Shown one piece after another: positions 27,444 through 38,944 of a DNA stretch of 64,000 nucleotides (position 1 is the first letter of the stretch; every line of letters begins with the position of its first letter). A program made the position numbers and the translations under genes. The stretch is from Pestalotiopsis fici W106-1. Lineage: Eukaryota > Ascomycota > Sordariomycetes > Amphisphaeriales > Sporocadaceae. The stretch lies in the NCBI RefSeq assembly GCF_000516985.1, contig NW_006917091.1, positions 5,514,518 to 5,578,517 on the forward strand, in the 5' to 3' direction. Under the pieces are notes generated by a model. That model worked only from the letters and a program-made list of their open reading frames with translations. It was not told the origin of the DNA and made no database searches.

Positions 27444-27636
27444 TGTAACGATGGTGCCCTCCCGGACCACGTTGCCGGCTGTTACTACTATATAACCGGT
27501 TTATACGTACGTAGCTTAGTCAGTTAGCTTTTAATTTTAATATTAATCCCCTATATACTGCCGCATTTTATTTATATAATTATTATATCGCTAATATATC
27601 GTTATTTATTTAATTATATTGCTTTATATTATTATA
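27444..27636 (+). repeat. Element E 5' LTR (193 bp)
   Basis: Direct repeat of 29,571-29,763. Its left terminus still reads TG ('tgtaacgatggtgccc') and its right terminus TA from CA. Confidence 0.88.
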
Positions 27637-29570
27637 ATTTTAAAAGCTTTTTTATAAATAGCCTGCGGTATCGTTTTTTTCCGTTTATATCGTCGTCCTT
27701 ATTTCCGTTATTTTTTAACGTATAAAAATGGCGTATTCGCAAAATTCGCGTATTATGCGTAGCGCTATTATAGCTGTATTTAATCCGGCTAATACCGATA
27801 CCGATATAGCTGCTATAGAATAATAGCTTACCGGAAGGCAATAGCTTAACGATTTTTTCGTCGTTATAAAGTAGTAATTAAAGAAATTTTAAAAATAAAT
27901 CGAAAAGGCCGAATAGCTGGCTATATTAAAAAGGAAGCTCCGTTAGCTTTAGTAGCAGGATAATAAAAACGCGGCTTTTTCGTTATTTTATCGCCGCTAT
28001 TACGATAATAATTTTAGATTAAAACGCGATTACGACGTTAATTTAGAAAAGTTAATTAAGGTATTTATACTAAAATTTTTTTTTAGGCAATAAAATAAAT
28101 AATTCGCCGATTTTCGCCGTATTTTTAATAATACCCCGAAAAAATATAAATAGCTACGCTACCGTATTAATTTAGCTATTTCGAAAATAAATTCTTAATA
28201 TTAATTTTTATAAAATTATAAAATTTAACGTTTCGAAAATAACGATTTAGCATTAGCTAAGCGCACCGTTAGCGATTAGGCTATGTTTTTTAAATAAATT
28301 ATTAGCCTAATTTGCGATACCGGATATTATAAAGCTGCGATTATAAAATTGCTTAAGGCTGTATAATAAGGTTTAAAATAGCATTTTAAAGATTTTAATA
28401 ATTATTTTTAATTTTTAAAAAATTAAAATAACGATTGCCGGACGGGAGCCGTTAGCGTTTATTATTTTTACGCGAAGTTAACGGAACGGCTAAGAAATAG
28501 GTTAAAAACGCAGCTTACGACGCTATTTATTATATATAAAGGTATAGTCGGGACGGCTATTAGGTTATAAAAATTATTTAACCTAGCGTTTGCTATAAAA
28601 TCCCGACGTAATCGCTACCGGATCGATTATGCCGCGCCGTAGGAACGTACGGATTATATTATTACGAAGCTGGCATAATTAATTTTATCGCTAGCTTTAA
28701 CGTTTTTTATATTTATTATTATAGCATTAAATCCAGCTCGGGTCCAGCTATTTTTAGCTATAACGATTATTATTAGGGATCCTAAGCTATTAGCCTTTTT
28801 ATTTAACGGTATACGCTATAATAAAAAAGAAAAAATTATACCCTGCCGCAAATATAATAATATTATATATTAGAGATTAAAATGCCCTAATAGTAACGAA
28901 AGTAATTTATCGTCGCATCGCCTGGATAACGCTAAATCGTTATAATAGCATTATAAAGGTTTTCGTCCTATTAGGTTTTTCCTTTTATACGGCTAATATT
29001 AATAAATATATGCTAATAATTTATTTATTATGGTTTTATATCGTTATTATACGTGGTTTTATATCGTTATTATACGTAGTTTTATATAGTTATATAGTCC
29101 TATTTTTATCGTTTAATTATAAGTTATCGTATCGGTAATAGTCCGCCGGTGTATTTATAATGGTTTGTCGTTTGTTCCTTAATTCCGTCGTTAATTTGTA
29201 ATCCCGTTAATTTATTTATTAATTTATTAATTATAAGTGGTTTTTAATGCGGGATATTATTTATATATATAATAATTAGAGTTTTTAATTATTTATTTAG
29301 TTTTAATATAATATATTTTAGCTAATTCGCAATAGGATCGCCGTTAAGGAGTTAATCGTACGTAGTCGATTATATGGTTAGTCGTTGTAATATATAGCCT
29401 GGCGTGGTAGTTGGATGCCTTTAGTAACCCGTTAAAATCGGGTAAATCTAATGCGCGGCTGGTACCGTAATTATTATTGTATTAATAGAAGCCGTAATCC
29501 GGGTTAAGGCTTTAATTTTAAGGGAATACCGGTTTTAAAGTCGAAGCACCGTTTAAAAGGGGGGGATAAT

Positions 29571-29763
29571 TATAACGATAATGCTTTTCCGGATTACGTT
29601 GCCGGCTGTTACTACTATATAACCGGTCCGTATATACGTAGCTTAGTTAGTTAGCTTTTAACTTTGATATTAACCCCCCGTATACTGCCGCACCTTACCT
29701 ATATAGTCACTATATCGCCAGTGTATCGTCACCTATTTAATTATATTGCTTTGTATTGTTATA
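29571..29763 (+). repeat. Element E 3' LTR (193 bp)
   Basis: Direct repeat of 27,444-27,636. The 5' third is RIP-mutated while the 3' two thirds keep CA and TG ('agtcactatatcgccagtg'), the reverse of the left copy. The original sequence can be inferred from the pair. Confidence 0.88.
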
Positions 29764-30516
29764 AAAAGCTTAATAATACGGATAAATTTATTTTTACCGT
29801 TACGTTAACGGCTATCCTTTTTTATTATTTAAATAAAACGATTTAAAATTATTATTATTTATTACGCTTTACGCTTTTTATTTATTTTTTTAAGCTTTTG
29901 CCTATTTTTATTTTGCTTATTAATAGCTTTTTTTTTAGCTTAAATTCGTTACGTCGGTATATAATTTCGAGGTTTTTATAATTAATTTTTATATTTTTTA
30001 GGTTAGCCGTTTATATAGCGATAATATTATCTTTTATTTTATTAAATACTAATATAACGCGGAAGAGTTTTTTTAAATTGCTTTTAATTGCCTTTAAAAA
30101 ATTAATGCCTATAATATTTTTATCGGGCTATTTAATATTAGCTTTATTACTAAATTTAGCGGTAATAAGCTTTATAAGAATATTATTATTAATTAAGTTT
30201 TATTTTTATACCGGATTTTAATTTATTATAAAATCTGCTATTATGCTATTTGCTTTAATATTTATTAGGTGCTAAAAATACGGAAAACTTTTTAACGTCG
30301 GAGTAATGCTATTATATAAATAATTTTACAAAATTTACGAAATTATAAAATTATATAAATAATAGCAAAAAGGGAATTAATTAAAAAATACGATATAATA
30401 ATTATTTATAAGTTTAAAAACTGCTAATTTCCCGTTTATATAGCCACCTACGGTAATAAAGCCGTAGGCACCCGGCTATAGCCGTTTCTAGACTTTTCCA
30501 CGATCCTTTATTGACT

Positions 30517-31341
30517 ATGGGCACCAGCAGGCCCCAGCGCCCTCCGCCAACAGTTTTTGATTATATACACATGAGGTTACAATCAGATCCAAGCTACTTG
30601 GCTACTACTGGGTCGTTGCTACCAGTGTACCTCATTACAGCAGGCCCGCACCAGCACCTGACATTGCAGAAAGGACGAGGGACTGAGATCATGGTCTATA
30701 TTCTTGAAAACCGAACCATTGATTTCAAGGCAGAGGATCTCTGTCACGAAGGTATTACCGCCTGGACACAGCTTCTGGAATTCAAAAGCCTCGAATGCCA
30801 TGACATGCGAGAGAATACGAAAAGAATACTCACTTTCCTCCTCGGTGAAGGGATTCTATTGCCGCTCTTAAAAGCCGGAGCGGACCCAAATGTCAAGATC
30901 TACTGCCCAAGCTCTCCTCCCATGACTTACTACAGGATTCACAGACCAATGGCTGTGGTATACATTGAACTATGCTTTGAGTTCCTGGATCAGCCTTTGG
31001 TCAAGCAGCAGCTCTATCTTGACGTGTTGGAAGAATTTCTTCGATTGAGTACAATTAGTACAGTCAAGGCCGTTTGTGTCGACTTTCGCGCGACTAGATC
31101 TGGAAATGCCGGAGTCTCACCACGGCACTTGCCCTTCCTTTCAAGAGTCAATGACCTCTTGTCACTCCATCTGGATAAATTTGGGGCCCCTGGACCCAAG
31201 TTGCTGCAGGATAAATGGCCTCAACAAGCTGTCCCTGCAAATCCACATACATCTATCAATTCAATCAAAGGTGAGAAGAAGCGGAAGAAGAGGGAGAATG
31301 AATCTGATGATGTTCGATGCGAAGGAACGAGGAAGAGATAG
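30517..31341 (+). CDS. Ankyrin-like protein, probably 5'-truncated at the transposon edge
   Basis: The frame from ATG 30,517 gives 274 residues. It is open without a Met as far back as 30,460, inside the repeat end. 'LLPLLKAGADPNVK' (about residues 118-131) is an ankyrin-repeat signature. The flanking helical text resembles the C-terminal part of large fungal NACHT/ankyrin proteins. The tail is Lys/Arg/Glu-rich ('GEKKRKKRENESDD'), a possible nuclear signal. Only one repeat-like unit is visible and the gene begins within about 40 bp of the RIP-degraded block. I infer that its 5' part was lost to or displaced by transposon insertion. It could instead be a small intact gene. Function is not assigned. 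Confidence 0.45.
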   Translation: MGTSRPQRPPPTVFDYIHMRLQSDPSYLATTGSLLPVYLITAGPHQHLTLQKGRGTEIMVYILENRTIDFKAEDLCHEGITAWTQLLEFKSLECHDMRENTKRILTFLLGEGILLPLLKAGADPNVKIYCPSSPPMTYYRIHRPMAVVYIELCFEFLDQPLVKQQLYLDVLEEFLRLSTISTVKAVCVDFRATRSGNAGVSPRHLPFLSRVNDLLSLHLDKFGAPGPKLLQDKWPQQAVPANPHTSINSIKGEKKRKKRENESDDVRCEGTRKR

Positions 31342-32287
31342 ATGCATATTGCATTGAAAATCATGCATTCTATATGTCCAGGACATTTTTCGTCGAGTTT
31401 TCAAGATGGCCAGCCACCCCTCCCAGGGTAGTCCTTGGCTTTCATATTTCACAGGCTGATTCATCTTGAATGTATGGAGTCCAATTGGTGTTTATGTAAT
31501 CGACAAGATTGCCATCACCACTTTGAATAACCTTGCTCACATGGCACACATTTATGACAGAGTGGTGCAAAAACAACTTATTTTTTCCAATAGTTGAGAC
31601 TTTATCACATGAAACGTTGACAGTGTCACGGTTTGGGTAATGGCTGCGAATATCCAATGCCGAGTTGAAGTCGATTATATGGGGCGAACATGGCCAGCAT
31701 TATTGAACACATGTTTTTACTATCTATTGTTGTGTCTTCAGCTGTGTACGACTGCCGACCACGATTGTGCTACTGGTTGATTCCAATATTGGAGATCGGA
31801 GGCAGGTCTCCGAATTGAATATAGATTTTTTTCGGGAGCTGACTAGTCCTCGAACTTGTTATGGTAACCTACTCGCCTCATGATCTCCAAAAAGGACTCG
31901 CGACAGTTGCGCTTTATTGGAGGATATTCTTACCTTTGCAGGGATAGGTCCAAGGTTGTTCTTCCTTGACGTCTAACATTTATCCACCCTGTCATGATGA
32001 TACTCGCACCTTTATACTACGGATGCAGCTTTTAACGCGTCAAAAGAAAAAAAAAAGTGTAAGTCTCGAGGCTACAATTAATCCATAACTTATCATAATT
32101 ATGCGCTCCAATCATTTGACCTAGGTTGGATGGTCATATTTCGTACTAGAATACGAAAATGTCTTCAAAGAAAGACAAAGCAGGGAATCTCTGTAATATA
32201 ATAACAGGAGACCGAACATCAGCTTGCGAATGTGGAATACAGTTGACTTAATTCAACGTTCAATAATACTTTTTTCAATCACTCGCA
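31342..32287. other. Intergenic, pectin lyase promoter side
   Basis: No convincing gene. A short poly-A run lies near 32,044-32,055 and AT-rich 'gtaatataataac' at 32,193-32,205 is a possible core promoter feature of the pectin lyase gene. Confidence 0.5.
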
Positions 32288-33588
32288 ATGAAGTCAGCAC
32301 AAGTATTTCTGACTTTGGCTGCAGCTCTGCTGCAACCATTCGTGGCAGCCGGCACAGTGAAGCGCCAAATCTCGTCCGTTGTATCCGGCACTCCGCCGGG
32401 CTTTGCAGCATCCGTCACCGGGGGAGGCAACGCCACTCCAGTATATCCAACCACGATTGACGCGCTCAAATCCTACCTGACATCCTCGGAGCCTCAAGTC
32501 ATTGTCATTTCGGGGGCCTTTAACTTTATCGGTTCAGAAGGAACTACCACCTACGAGGCATGCAACATCTATGATTGCACGCCCGAGAACGGTGGACAAG
32601 CATTGCTCAACACCCTGGGTGGATGCGGTTCCACTGCGACTTACTCGGTGGCCGTGGACACGGCCTCAAACGGCATCAATGTCCAGTCGGATAAGACTCT
32701 GGTTGGTAAGAATGGTGCCACTTTGGAGGGCAAGGGACTGCGCTTTGTAAACGTTGAAAACATCATTATTCAGAACGTTGCCATCACCAATCTGAACCCC
32801 AAATATGTCTGGGGTGGAGATGCCATTACGCTTTCGGGGACCAAGAACATCTGGATTGATCATGTTACGGTAAGCTCTCGTTCTGTTTTTACATGCAATA
32901 TGAATGATGAGTGAATGATGAGACAATAATCTCATATTGTTTGGCAGACCTCGTTGCTTGGACGTCAGCATTACAGCTTCGGGCCAGACTCCAACCAAGG
33001 CATTGCCATTTCCAACAGCTTCATCAGCGGCGAGACAACGCAATCTGCCACGTGTGATGGGCGCTCCTACTGGGGTCTTGAGTTGGTCGGATCAGATGAT
33101 ACGATTACTTTCTTGAGTACGTCCCTCCTTTTTAACATCATATTAGAATCAATAGGTTGAGGCTAACGTGGGTCTTTTGCTCGATAGGGAACCGCGTGGA
33201 TTGGACCTCTGGCCGTGGTCCTGCACTATCCGGCACCACACTATTTCATGCCATCAATAGCATATTCTCCAACACGGGCGACCATCTCATCGAGGGTGGT
33301 CTAGACAATGGCATGGGTTTGTACGAGGGCAATTATTTCTGGGCGGTCCCGACTCCCGTTGCTTCGGGCTGGGGTGGCCATTTGTTCACCGTCCCATCAG
33401 GCACAGAAGCGAATTGCGCGCAGTATCTGGGTCGAAACTGCGCCGTCAACAATGTTTCAAACTCGGGCGCTTTCTCCTATACCGATACTTCCTTTCTGAG
33501 TCGATTCTCTGGCAGCAGCATTCCTGCAGTTGTGGCAGCGTCCGAGATTATGAGCGCTGTTGTCGGAACAGCAGGCAATACGCTATAG
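32288..33588 (+). CDS. Secreted pectin lyase (polysaccharide lyase family 1)
   Basis: Three exons, 32,288-32,869, 32,948-33,116 and 33,188-33,588, with GT-AG introns of 78 and 71 bp; product 383 residues. Signal peptide about 1-21, then 'TVKRQ', a likely Kex2-type site. Family signatures in order: 'VWGGDAITL' (Asp178), 'IWIDHVT' across the first intron, 'SATCDGRSYWG', and 'TSGRGP' with Arg260 in the position of the catalytic Arg of Aspergillus pectin lyases. Pectin lyases cleave highly methylated pectin by beta-elimination outside the cell, without the Ca2+ ligand set of pectate lyases. The length matches the family. Flanking genes are unrelated. Confidence 0.92.
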
Positions 33589-34437
33589 CCAGTGTGCAGG
33601 TCATGTACCTAGCATGTTGCAATTAGGAGCAAATATGTTGTTTTATGCGGCCTGGGGTTGCTGTCTCTCTCCACAATTTAGCGAAGGTCGCAATAACCAT
33701 CAAGGGCTTCTGCCCTGCATGTCCCCTAATCTTCCTAGAAATCAAGGTTCCGTAAATTTTCACATCAACGTCTGTCCCCTGTGCATGGTTGCCTTGCTCT
33801 AGGCGTCGTCCAAGATGCGACCGTTGTAGCCTGAAGAACAATTACTGGCAAACAAAGTGGACCGACTGAATGTGCTTTTGTATGAGAAATTACAGGTAGG
33901 GTTTGCGCCCAAGGCATCCCACATGGTACCTAGCTTGGCACTGCAACGTGCTAAAATAAACATCCTGGCAGACCCAACAACACTGGTCTGTAGCCGAGAA
34001 TCTAGCCCTACGCTAAATCCTTCAGACCTGCCCCTGTACACTAAAATAAGCAGAGTCATGGAACCCAGAGCCTCATGTTCTCTCAGCTACCTGCATCCTT
34101 CGTATAACAGGTCGCAAATGATGACAATTGGGTGATTTGAGACTCGAAGATCGTCGAGTTCTACTGGACAGCACCGGGGGACTTGATCCTACCGCCTGTT
34201 CATTCGCTACTCCTCCTCGGGGTTGATGTATATTAATCCTGATATATTTTATCAGCATGCTTTACATAAGGCAACCTCTTGATGCAAAAATCATGAGAGC
34301 GAATTTTCGGCCCCCAAAACTTTGGTTGTCTTTTGGATCATTGAGTACATGTATACCCTATGCTGGCCATTGCGACATAGTTTTCTCTTCTTGTTGATGA
34401 TATTTCCTGAACGGCTCCAGTTGCAACAACATACGCA
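33589..34437. other. Intergenic
   Basis: No supported gene. Short open frames here have no family resemblance and no splice-compatible continuation. It holds the 3' end of the pectin lyase transcript and the promoter of the DUF3176 gene. Confidence 0.5.
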
Positions 34438-36516
34438 ATGCCAAATTCATACGAGCTTTTAGACGATCCGAGACGACTGTCGCCGCCCTTGTCACACAGC
34501 AATCCTCGCGACACTAAATATCAGGCACAGCACTCGCATTTACCCATTGGGGATTCCAATTCTGCCCTTCACCAGACGTCCTTTGAACACCATGGATTTA
34601 GACATGTGTATGCAGTTTGGAAAAGGGAAATCGTGGCTTATATACTGGTGCTAGCACTACCACTAATCATGATGGCCACTCTATACCCGCATGCTGGACA
34701 GCCGTTACCGCAGTGGCCATTAAAAATCACCATCAACACTCTTCTCTCGATATACAATGTTGTCTTCAAGACCTTGCTTGCGTTTGTGGTTGCGTCGTGT
34801 ATTGGTCAGCTGCAGTGGACGTGGTTTTCCTCGCGCCGATCTCTGCACGATGTCGTCCTTTACAACCAGGCGGCCCAAGGCGCATGGGGCTCGGCGCGCT
34901 TGCTTTTGAGCCATCACATTGAGAATCCACTGGCCGCGTTGGGATGCATCATACTAATCCTGTCCGTTGCCCTCGATCCCTTTACGCAGCAGCTTGCCCG
35001 GCCCAAGGACTGCGAAGTCATTGAGCCAAGCCAGGCTAGACTGCCTCGCGCCAATGTCTTTTCCGATACTAGCGAGGATGACACTTTTGGCCAGGATATC
35101 GACGACACGATGAAGCGAGGTATTCTGGGGTCCAACAATGGTCTGTGGGTCAATTGCCCGACCGGGAACTGCACCTTTTCCGAGACCTTTGGGACAGTGG
35201 GCTATTGCAGTTACTGCGAGGACTCTTCGGATCAGCTCACCTTCAATACCTCGTGCTCGGCCACAGATGGACTTGTCAGCAATGAAACAGCTAGCGAAAT
35301 CATTCCAGCGACTCCCGATGATTGCCCGACCAATACGACATTCAACCTGATATCCAGTCTCCCAGAGGAATGGTATCTCGAGTCATATTATCGTAACCCA
35401 CCAGGCCCGGTGTCGCTCAACGTGACATACTCGCTGGGTGCAGATTGGTTCTATGGGCGTAACGGAGTCGAGGTCGCGGCAATGGATATCATGTATAATG
35501 ACACGGAAAACACGCATCCCGAACAAATGATGGTGCAAGTAATTGCTGGCAAGACGACATCCTCGGACGAACACCGCGACTTGGCTACTGGAAAGAAGAA
35601 GACCGACTGTAGCAGTATTAATCCCCCCGACAACTGGCGATGTGGGCAGACTGGGGCCGCGACTTGCTCCTTGTCGCCATGTGTGCGCTTGTACAATGCG
35701 ACCGTCAGCAATGGCCAATTGACGGAGCGCCTCGTGGATCAATCGGGTAGTGTGTTCTGGGGATCAACAGATGGCAACTCTGGGCTCGCTATATTGGATA
35801 CAGAATGTGTCACGAATCAAGAGAAAACCGATTTGCAAAACCAGGGAGTCGTTTTCAACTCGACGGGACGATGGCTTCCCTTGAATGCCAGGCCCGAGTG
35901 GACTTCATTGTCAGACAGTTTCACTACGGCCATGAACTTGACCGAGAGATTATTCCACCGCCAGTGTCTGTATTACATGGGGACGGGATTTGTCAAGAGT
36001 ATGGCGCCTTTTGTGATTGGTTCCTACTTTACTGGAACCCTGGCCGGCGTCGGCGGCAAAGGCGGCGGCATCGACTCCTTTGCCATCTCGCAGTTCAAGG
36101 GAGACTACATCATTGACGGTCTGTACAATTCGGGACGGGTCGACATGGCAAGTATCGAAGGTGCCATGGCCAACATATCGGAATCACTAACGCAATACCT
36201 GCGCACGCACGGCGACGGTAACTACTCGGCGGATGCCCTCGGCCAGGTCAGGCACTACGCCACGTGCATCGAAGTACAGTGGGAATGGCTCGCTCTGCCT
36301 GGTCTCTTGGCGCTTCTTACCCTGGTGCTCCTCTTGTTTGTCATCATTACCGCAGACGTCAGCAGGCAGCCCATCTGGAAGGGGTCACCTCTAGTGTGGA
36401 TTCTACGGGGATATAATGAGGAGAGGGTGGATGGAGGGCGATGGAATAATGAAACGGTCAACACACTTGTAGAAATGGAGGATAGATCAAAAAAGACGAT
36501 AGTATCCATCACATAG
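34438..36516 (+). CDS. DUF3176 family membrane protein
   Basis: An intronless 692-residue frame. It has a Pro/Ser-rich cytosolic N-terminus (1-60), then hydrophobic segments at about 65-82, 104-123 and 164-180, a long extracytoplasmic-type domain with many N-x-S/T sites and paired Cys (about 190-610), and a last membrane segment at about 617-638 followed by a short tail. The conserved text 'WPLKITINTLLSIYNVVFK', 'IGQLQWTWF' and 'ALDPFTQQ' is characteristic of DUF3176, a family widespread in filamentous ascomycetes and without known function. The length is typical. The start is the first ATG, in a good context ('cgcaatgcc'). Confidence 0.88.
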   Translation: MPNSYELLDDPRRLSPPLSHSNPRDTKYQAQHSHLPIGDSNSALHQTSFEHHGFRHVYAVWKREIVAYILVLALPLIMMATLYPHAGQPLPQWPLKITINTLLSIYNVVFKTLLAFVVASCIGQLQWTWFSSRRSLHDVVLYNQAAQGAWGSARLLLSHHIENPLAALGCIILILSVALDPFTQQLARPKDCEVIEPSQARLPRANVFSDTSEDDTFGQDIDDTMKRGILGSNNGLWVNCPTGNCTFSETFGTVGYCSYCEDSSDQLTFNTSCSATDGLVSNETASEIIPATPDDCPTNTTFNLISSLPEEWYLESYYRNPPGPVSLNVTYSLGADWFYGRNGVEVAAMDIMYNDTENTHPEQMMVQVIAGKTTSSDEHRDLATGKKKTDCSSINPPDNWRCGQTGAATCSLSPCVRLYNATVSNGQLTERLVDQSGSVFWGSTDGNSGLAILDTECVTNQEKTDLQNQGVVFNSTGRWLPLNARPEWTSLSDSFTTAMNLTERLFHRQCLYYMGTGFVKSMAPFVIGSYFTGTLAGVGGKGGGIDSFAISQFKGDYIIDGLYNSGRVDMASIEGAMANISESLTQYLRTHGDGNYSADALGQVRHYATCIEVQWEWLALPGLLALLTLVLLLFVIITADVSRQPIWKGSPLVWILRGYNEERVDGGRWNNETVNTLVEMEDRSKKTIVSIT

Positions 36517-36703
36517 GTTGAAGATTACGGCTATATTTGAATAAACTACACGTCCCGAAGATAGGTGCCGACGTCTGTCCTGACTGACTCTGGTGTTCGA
36601 TTGGAAACGTGGTCTTAGTCCCCACAACTGATTCTATCCTTTTTCTCTTTCTCATTTGCATTTTCTTTGGCTTGGATAATCATTGCGCATTGAGTTACCA
36701 GGT

Positions 36704-38912
36704 TCAAACGAGTGTAATCATAATTGACTTGTGGATCGATTCATTCCAAGCGTCAACATGAATCTGTCCAACAGACACACGCTGCGCCAAACCATCTTCC
36801 CACCGCACCAGCATGATATTGATAGCCCAGTCATTTTTGTAGCAATAATGACGTGTGTCAAAGATCTCCTCGTAGTACTCTCTGTCAGACGGGTATTCGG
36901 GGGGCAGACGGTGTTTGTAGTCTTGGATGGTCGCCGCAGTGACTTGGGCTTGGGTACTTCGAGATAGCATGACCAAGTCATGACGGTGGGAGTTGTTGTG
37001 CAGCTTCATCTCTGAATCAATGTCATACTTATGGATTGTTCCGCAGTGCTGACCAGCAATATCATAAATCCAGATCGAGCCGGCTACTGTTCGGCGGTAA
37101 AACGGGGACAAGCCACCACCCGCTTCTCCATTCCTCCACACAGCGCTTTGCTGCAGGCGGGGTTCTGAGATGGCGTACGCCTCAAGGGATATGGTCTTGG
37201 CTTCAAAACATATTGAGTACGGCGGCATCATCTGTTCAATACTTATAAGGCTGCCCATTTCAGTGTCTTGGTCAGGACCCTGGATTCTCCGAATTTGGCG
37301 TATCCCGCTTGAGTCGCGAATCCAAAAGCTTCCGACTTCCGTCTTCACAGTGACGTCCTGTCCTGCAAAAGAATCCAGACGCCATGGGTCCCACCAGATT
37401 TGATTTTTCCAAGCTGTCCAACACCAAGTGGGTAATGTGCAACTTGACTCTCTCCTTTCATCAGACGACCACCTGGCTCTGGATTTTTGGAGCTGCGGTT
37501 TCCAAAGCAATGCGAAGTCGAAGAGCGATTCCGGCAGAGCACACGCGAACTTCCAGTCAAGCATGTGCGTCAGAGAAGACAGGATGCCAGAAAAAGCATT
37601 GAGTGCATCACTAGGGAAGGTCAGATATCTGTGGCAATACGACTTAGTAAGCGATCGATAGAGTCTGAATTGTGCGCTTGGATCATCTCCGGTTTCTTGG
37701 CCAAAAGTGTGAGCCATCCAGCCCCCTTCTAGAGTAGGCGAATCGATTTCGTGGTTGTCCGGATGATCCTCCGATTGGTAACTGGTGCGACATTGCCAAA
37801 ATACTTGGTGCTCTGCAAAATACAAACAACGCCGAGATAAGATGCCTTCCTGGAAGGTCCAGGCCCGAGAATTCCAAGAAGAGTCCTGTACAACATCAGA
37901 AAGATGCGGCAGTCTTTGAACGAGGTACGAGTCATTAATCTCTACAGGCGTTTGGACGAGGTTACGCGGGTGCGTGATCCCTGGAAGTGCTGATTCGGCG
38001 TGTTTTGGTGTCAGGGTTACCAAGGTTACGCATGCATTGCTATAGATCTGGTCCATGCGTGAAATATAAACACGCTTTGAGTCGTCGTCATCCTGAATGA
38101 TGCAAAGTGCATCAACCCAGAGATATCTCTCACCGACAGCTTTGGTAAGGCAGATGGCATCACTGATTGCGCGCGGCATCTCGTCCCTCAACTCTTGCAG
38201 CGACCCGTCCTGTCGAAGATCGTTGATGTTTGCCTTTGTGCATCTCAAACTCTTGGTCCAACCCCACACGTAGCTCAGAGCCATGTACCGAGATTCCCAT
38301 GCAGATTCTACCAGTTTCATGCCTAAAACATCGACCAATAATAATCTCAAGCCTGGGAGCTCCGTGGGGTGAGGCTTTGGTGGGTTACACTTCGAACCAT
38401 GAGATAAAGCACACTGGCGCATCCAGTCTCGAATGAGAGCAATATCAGCCATCTCCCCTAGAAGTCGAGCATGGTGTGATTTGCCGGCCTTACCGGCCGT
38501 GTGTGCAAGTGCTTGTATTTGGAACAGGGGAACGATCTCTGCAACGGTTGTAGTGTAGCCCGATATGCCTTCTGGGTATGTGTCGGTGGTTGAATCAAAC
38601 CAAAGCTGGAGGCCGCGCTTATTCGATTGTTCGTGATATCTGCCTAAGTAACAAACTTCGACAGGGTATACATCAGTCTTCCAAAAGGTCCTGGCGTGGA
38701 CATTGAATGCTTTGATCGCGAGGCAGCAAAGAGGGCATTGAGTTCTCTTGGCAATGTCCTGGAAACGCCCCAGTCTGACGGTGCTGTGGTGTTCGTCAGT
38801 GTAGAGGTAGTCCTCAAGTTTGATATATTGGCATATATCGCAAAACTTTGAAGGAATTTCCATTTCAATTAGATTCTGATATGAGTGAGAGTGTTGCATA
38901 TCTGAACAATGA

Positions 38913-38944
<32 letters not shown>

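Larger units (their letters stand above)
27444..29763 (+). mobile_element. Element E: 2.32-kb gag-only LTR retrotransposon
   Basis: 193-bp LTRs (27,444-27,636 and 29,571-29,763), duplication AAAAG (27,439-27,443 and 29,764-29,768), and a polypurine tract 'aaaaggggggga' at 29,555-29,566 just before the 3' LTR set a plus-strand element. The 1.93-kb interior carries a gag-type zinc knuckle at 28,844-28,885: C-R-K-[C to Y]-x4-[H to Y]-x4-C, with the tryptophan codon after His now TAG. I see no protease, RT or integrase motif and there is no room for them. This layout fits non-autonomous terminal-repeat retrotransposons with a GAG domain (TR-GAG). The frames are RIP-broken. Confidence 0.75.
27048..30476. 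mobile_element. Possible TIR DNA transposon remnant, host of element E
   Basis: The left end 'gccaggtgcactagct' (27,048 on) resembles the reverse complement of the right end, 'gccgggtgcctacggct' (ending 30,476), and both are bordered by TA. Without element E the unit would be about 1.1 kb. The minus strand near 29,870-29,950 reads a Lys/Asn/Gln-rich basic tail like the C-terminus of pogo/Fot1 transposases. The match is short and no DDE motif was found. A separate hairpin ('cctacgg'/'ccgtagg') sits at the right end. Confidence 0.3.

Noticed and set aside
27632..27841. 69-residue minus-strand frame
   Set aside because: Antisense to the gag-like interior of element E, no conserved motif.
30448..30470. 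Terminator or riboswitch-like hairpin
   Set aside because: The short 'cctacgg'/'ccgtagg' hairpin fits the end of a degraded transposon. Intrinsic terminators are not expected in fungal nuclear DNA.
30511..30516. TTG start for the ankyrin-like gene
   Set aside because: Fungal nuclear genes start at ATG; the first in-frame ATG is 30,517, and the true 5' end may be lost.
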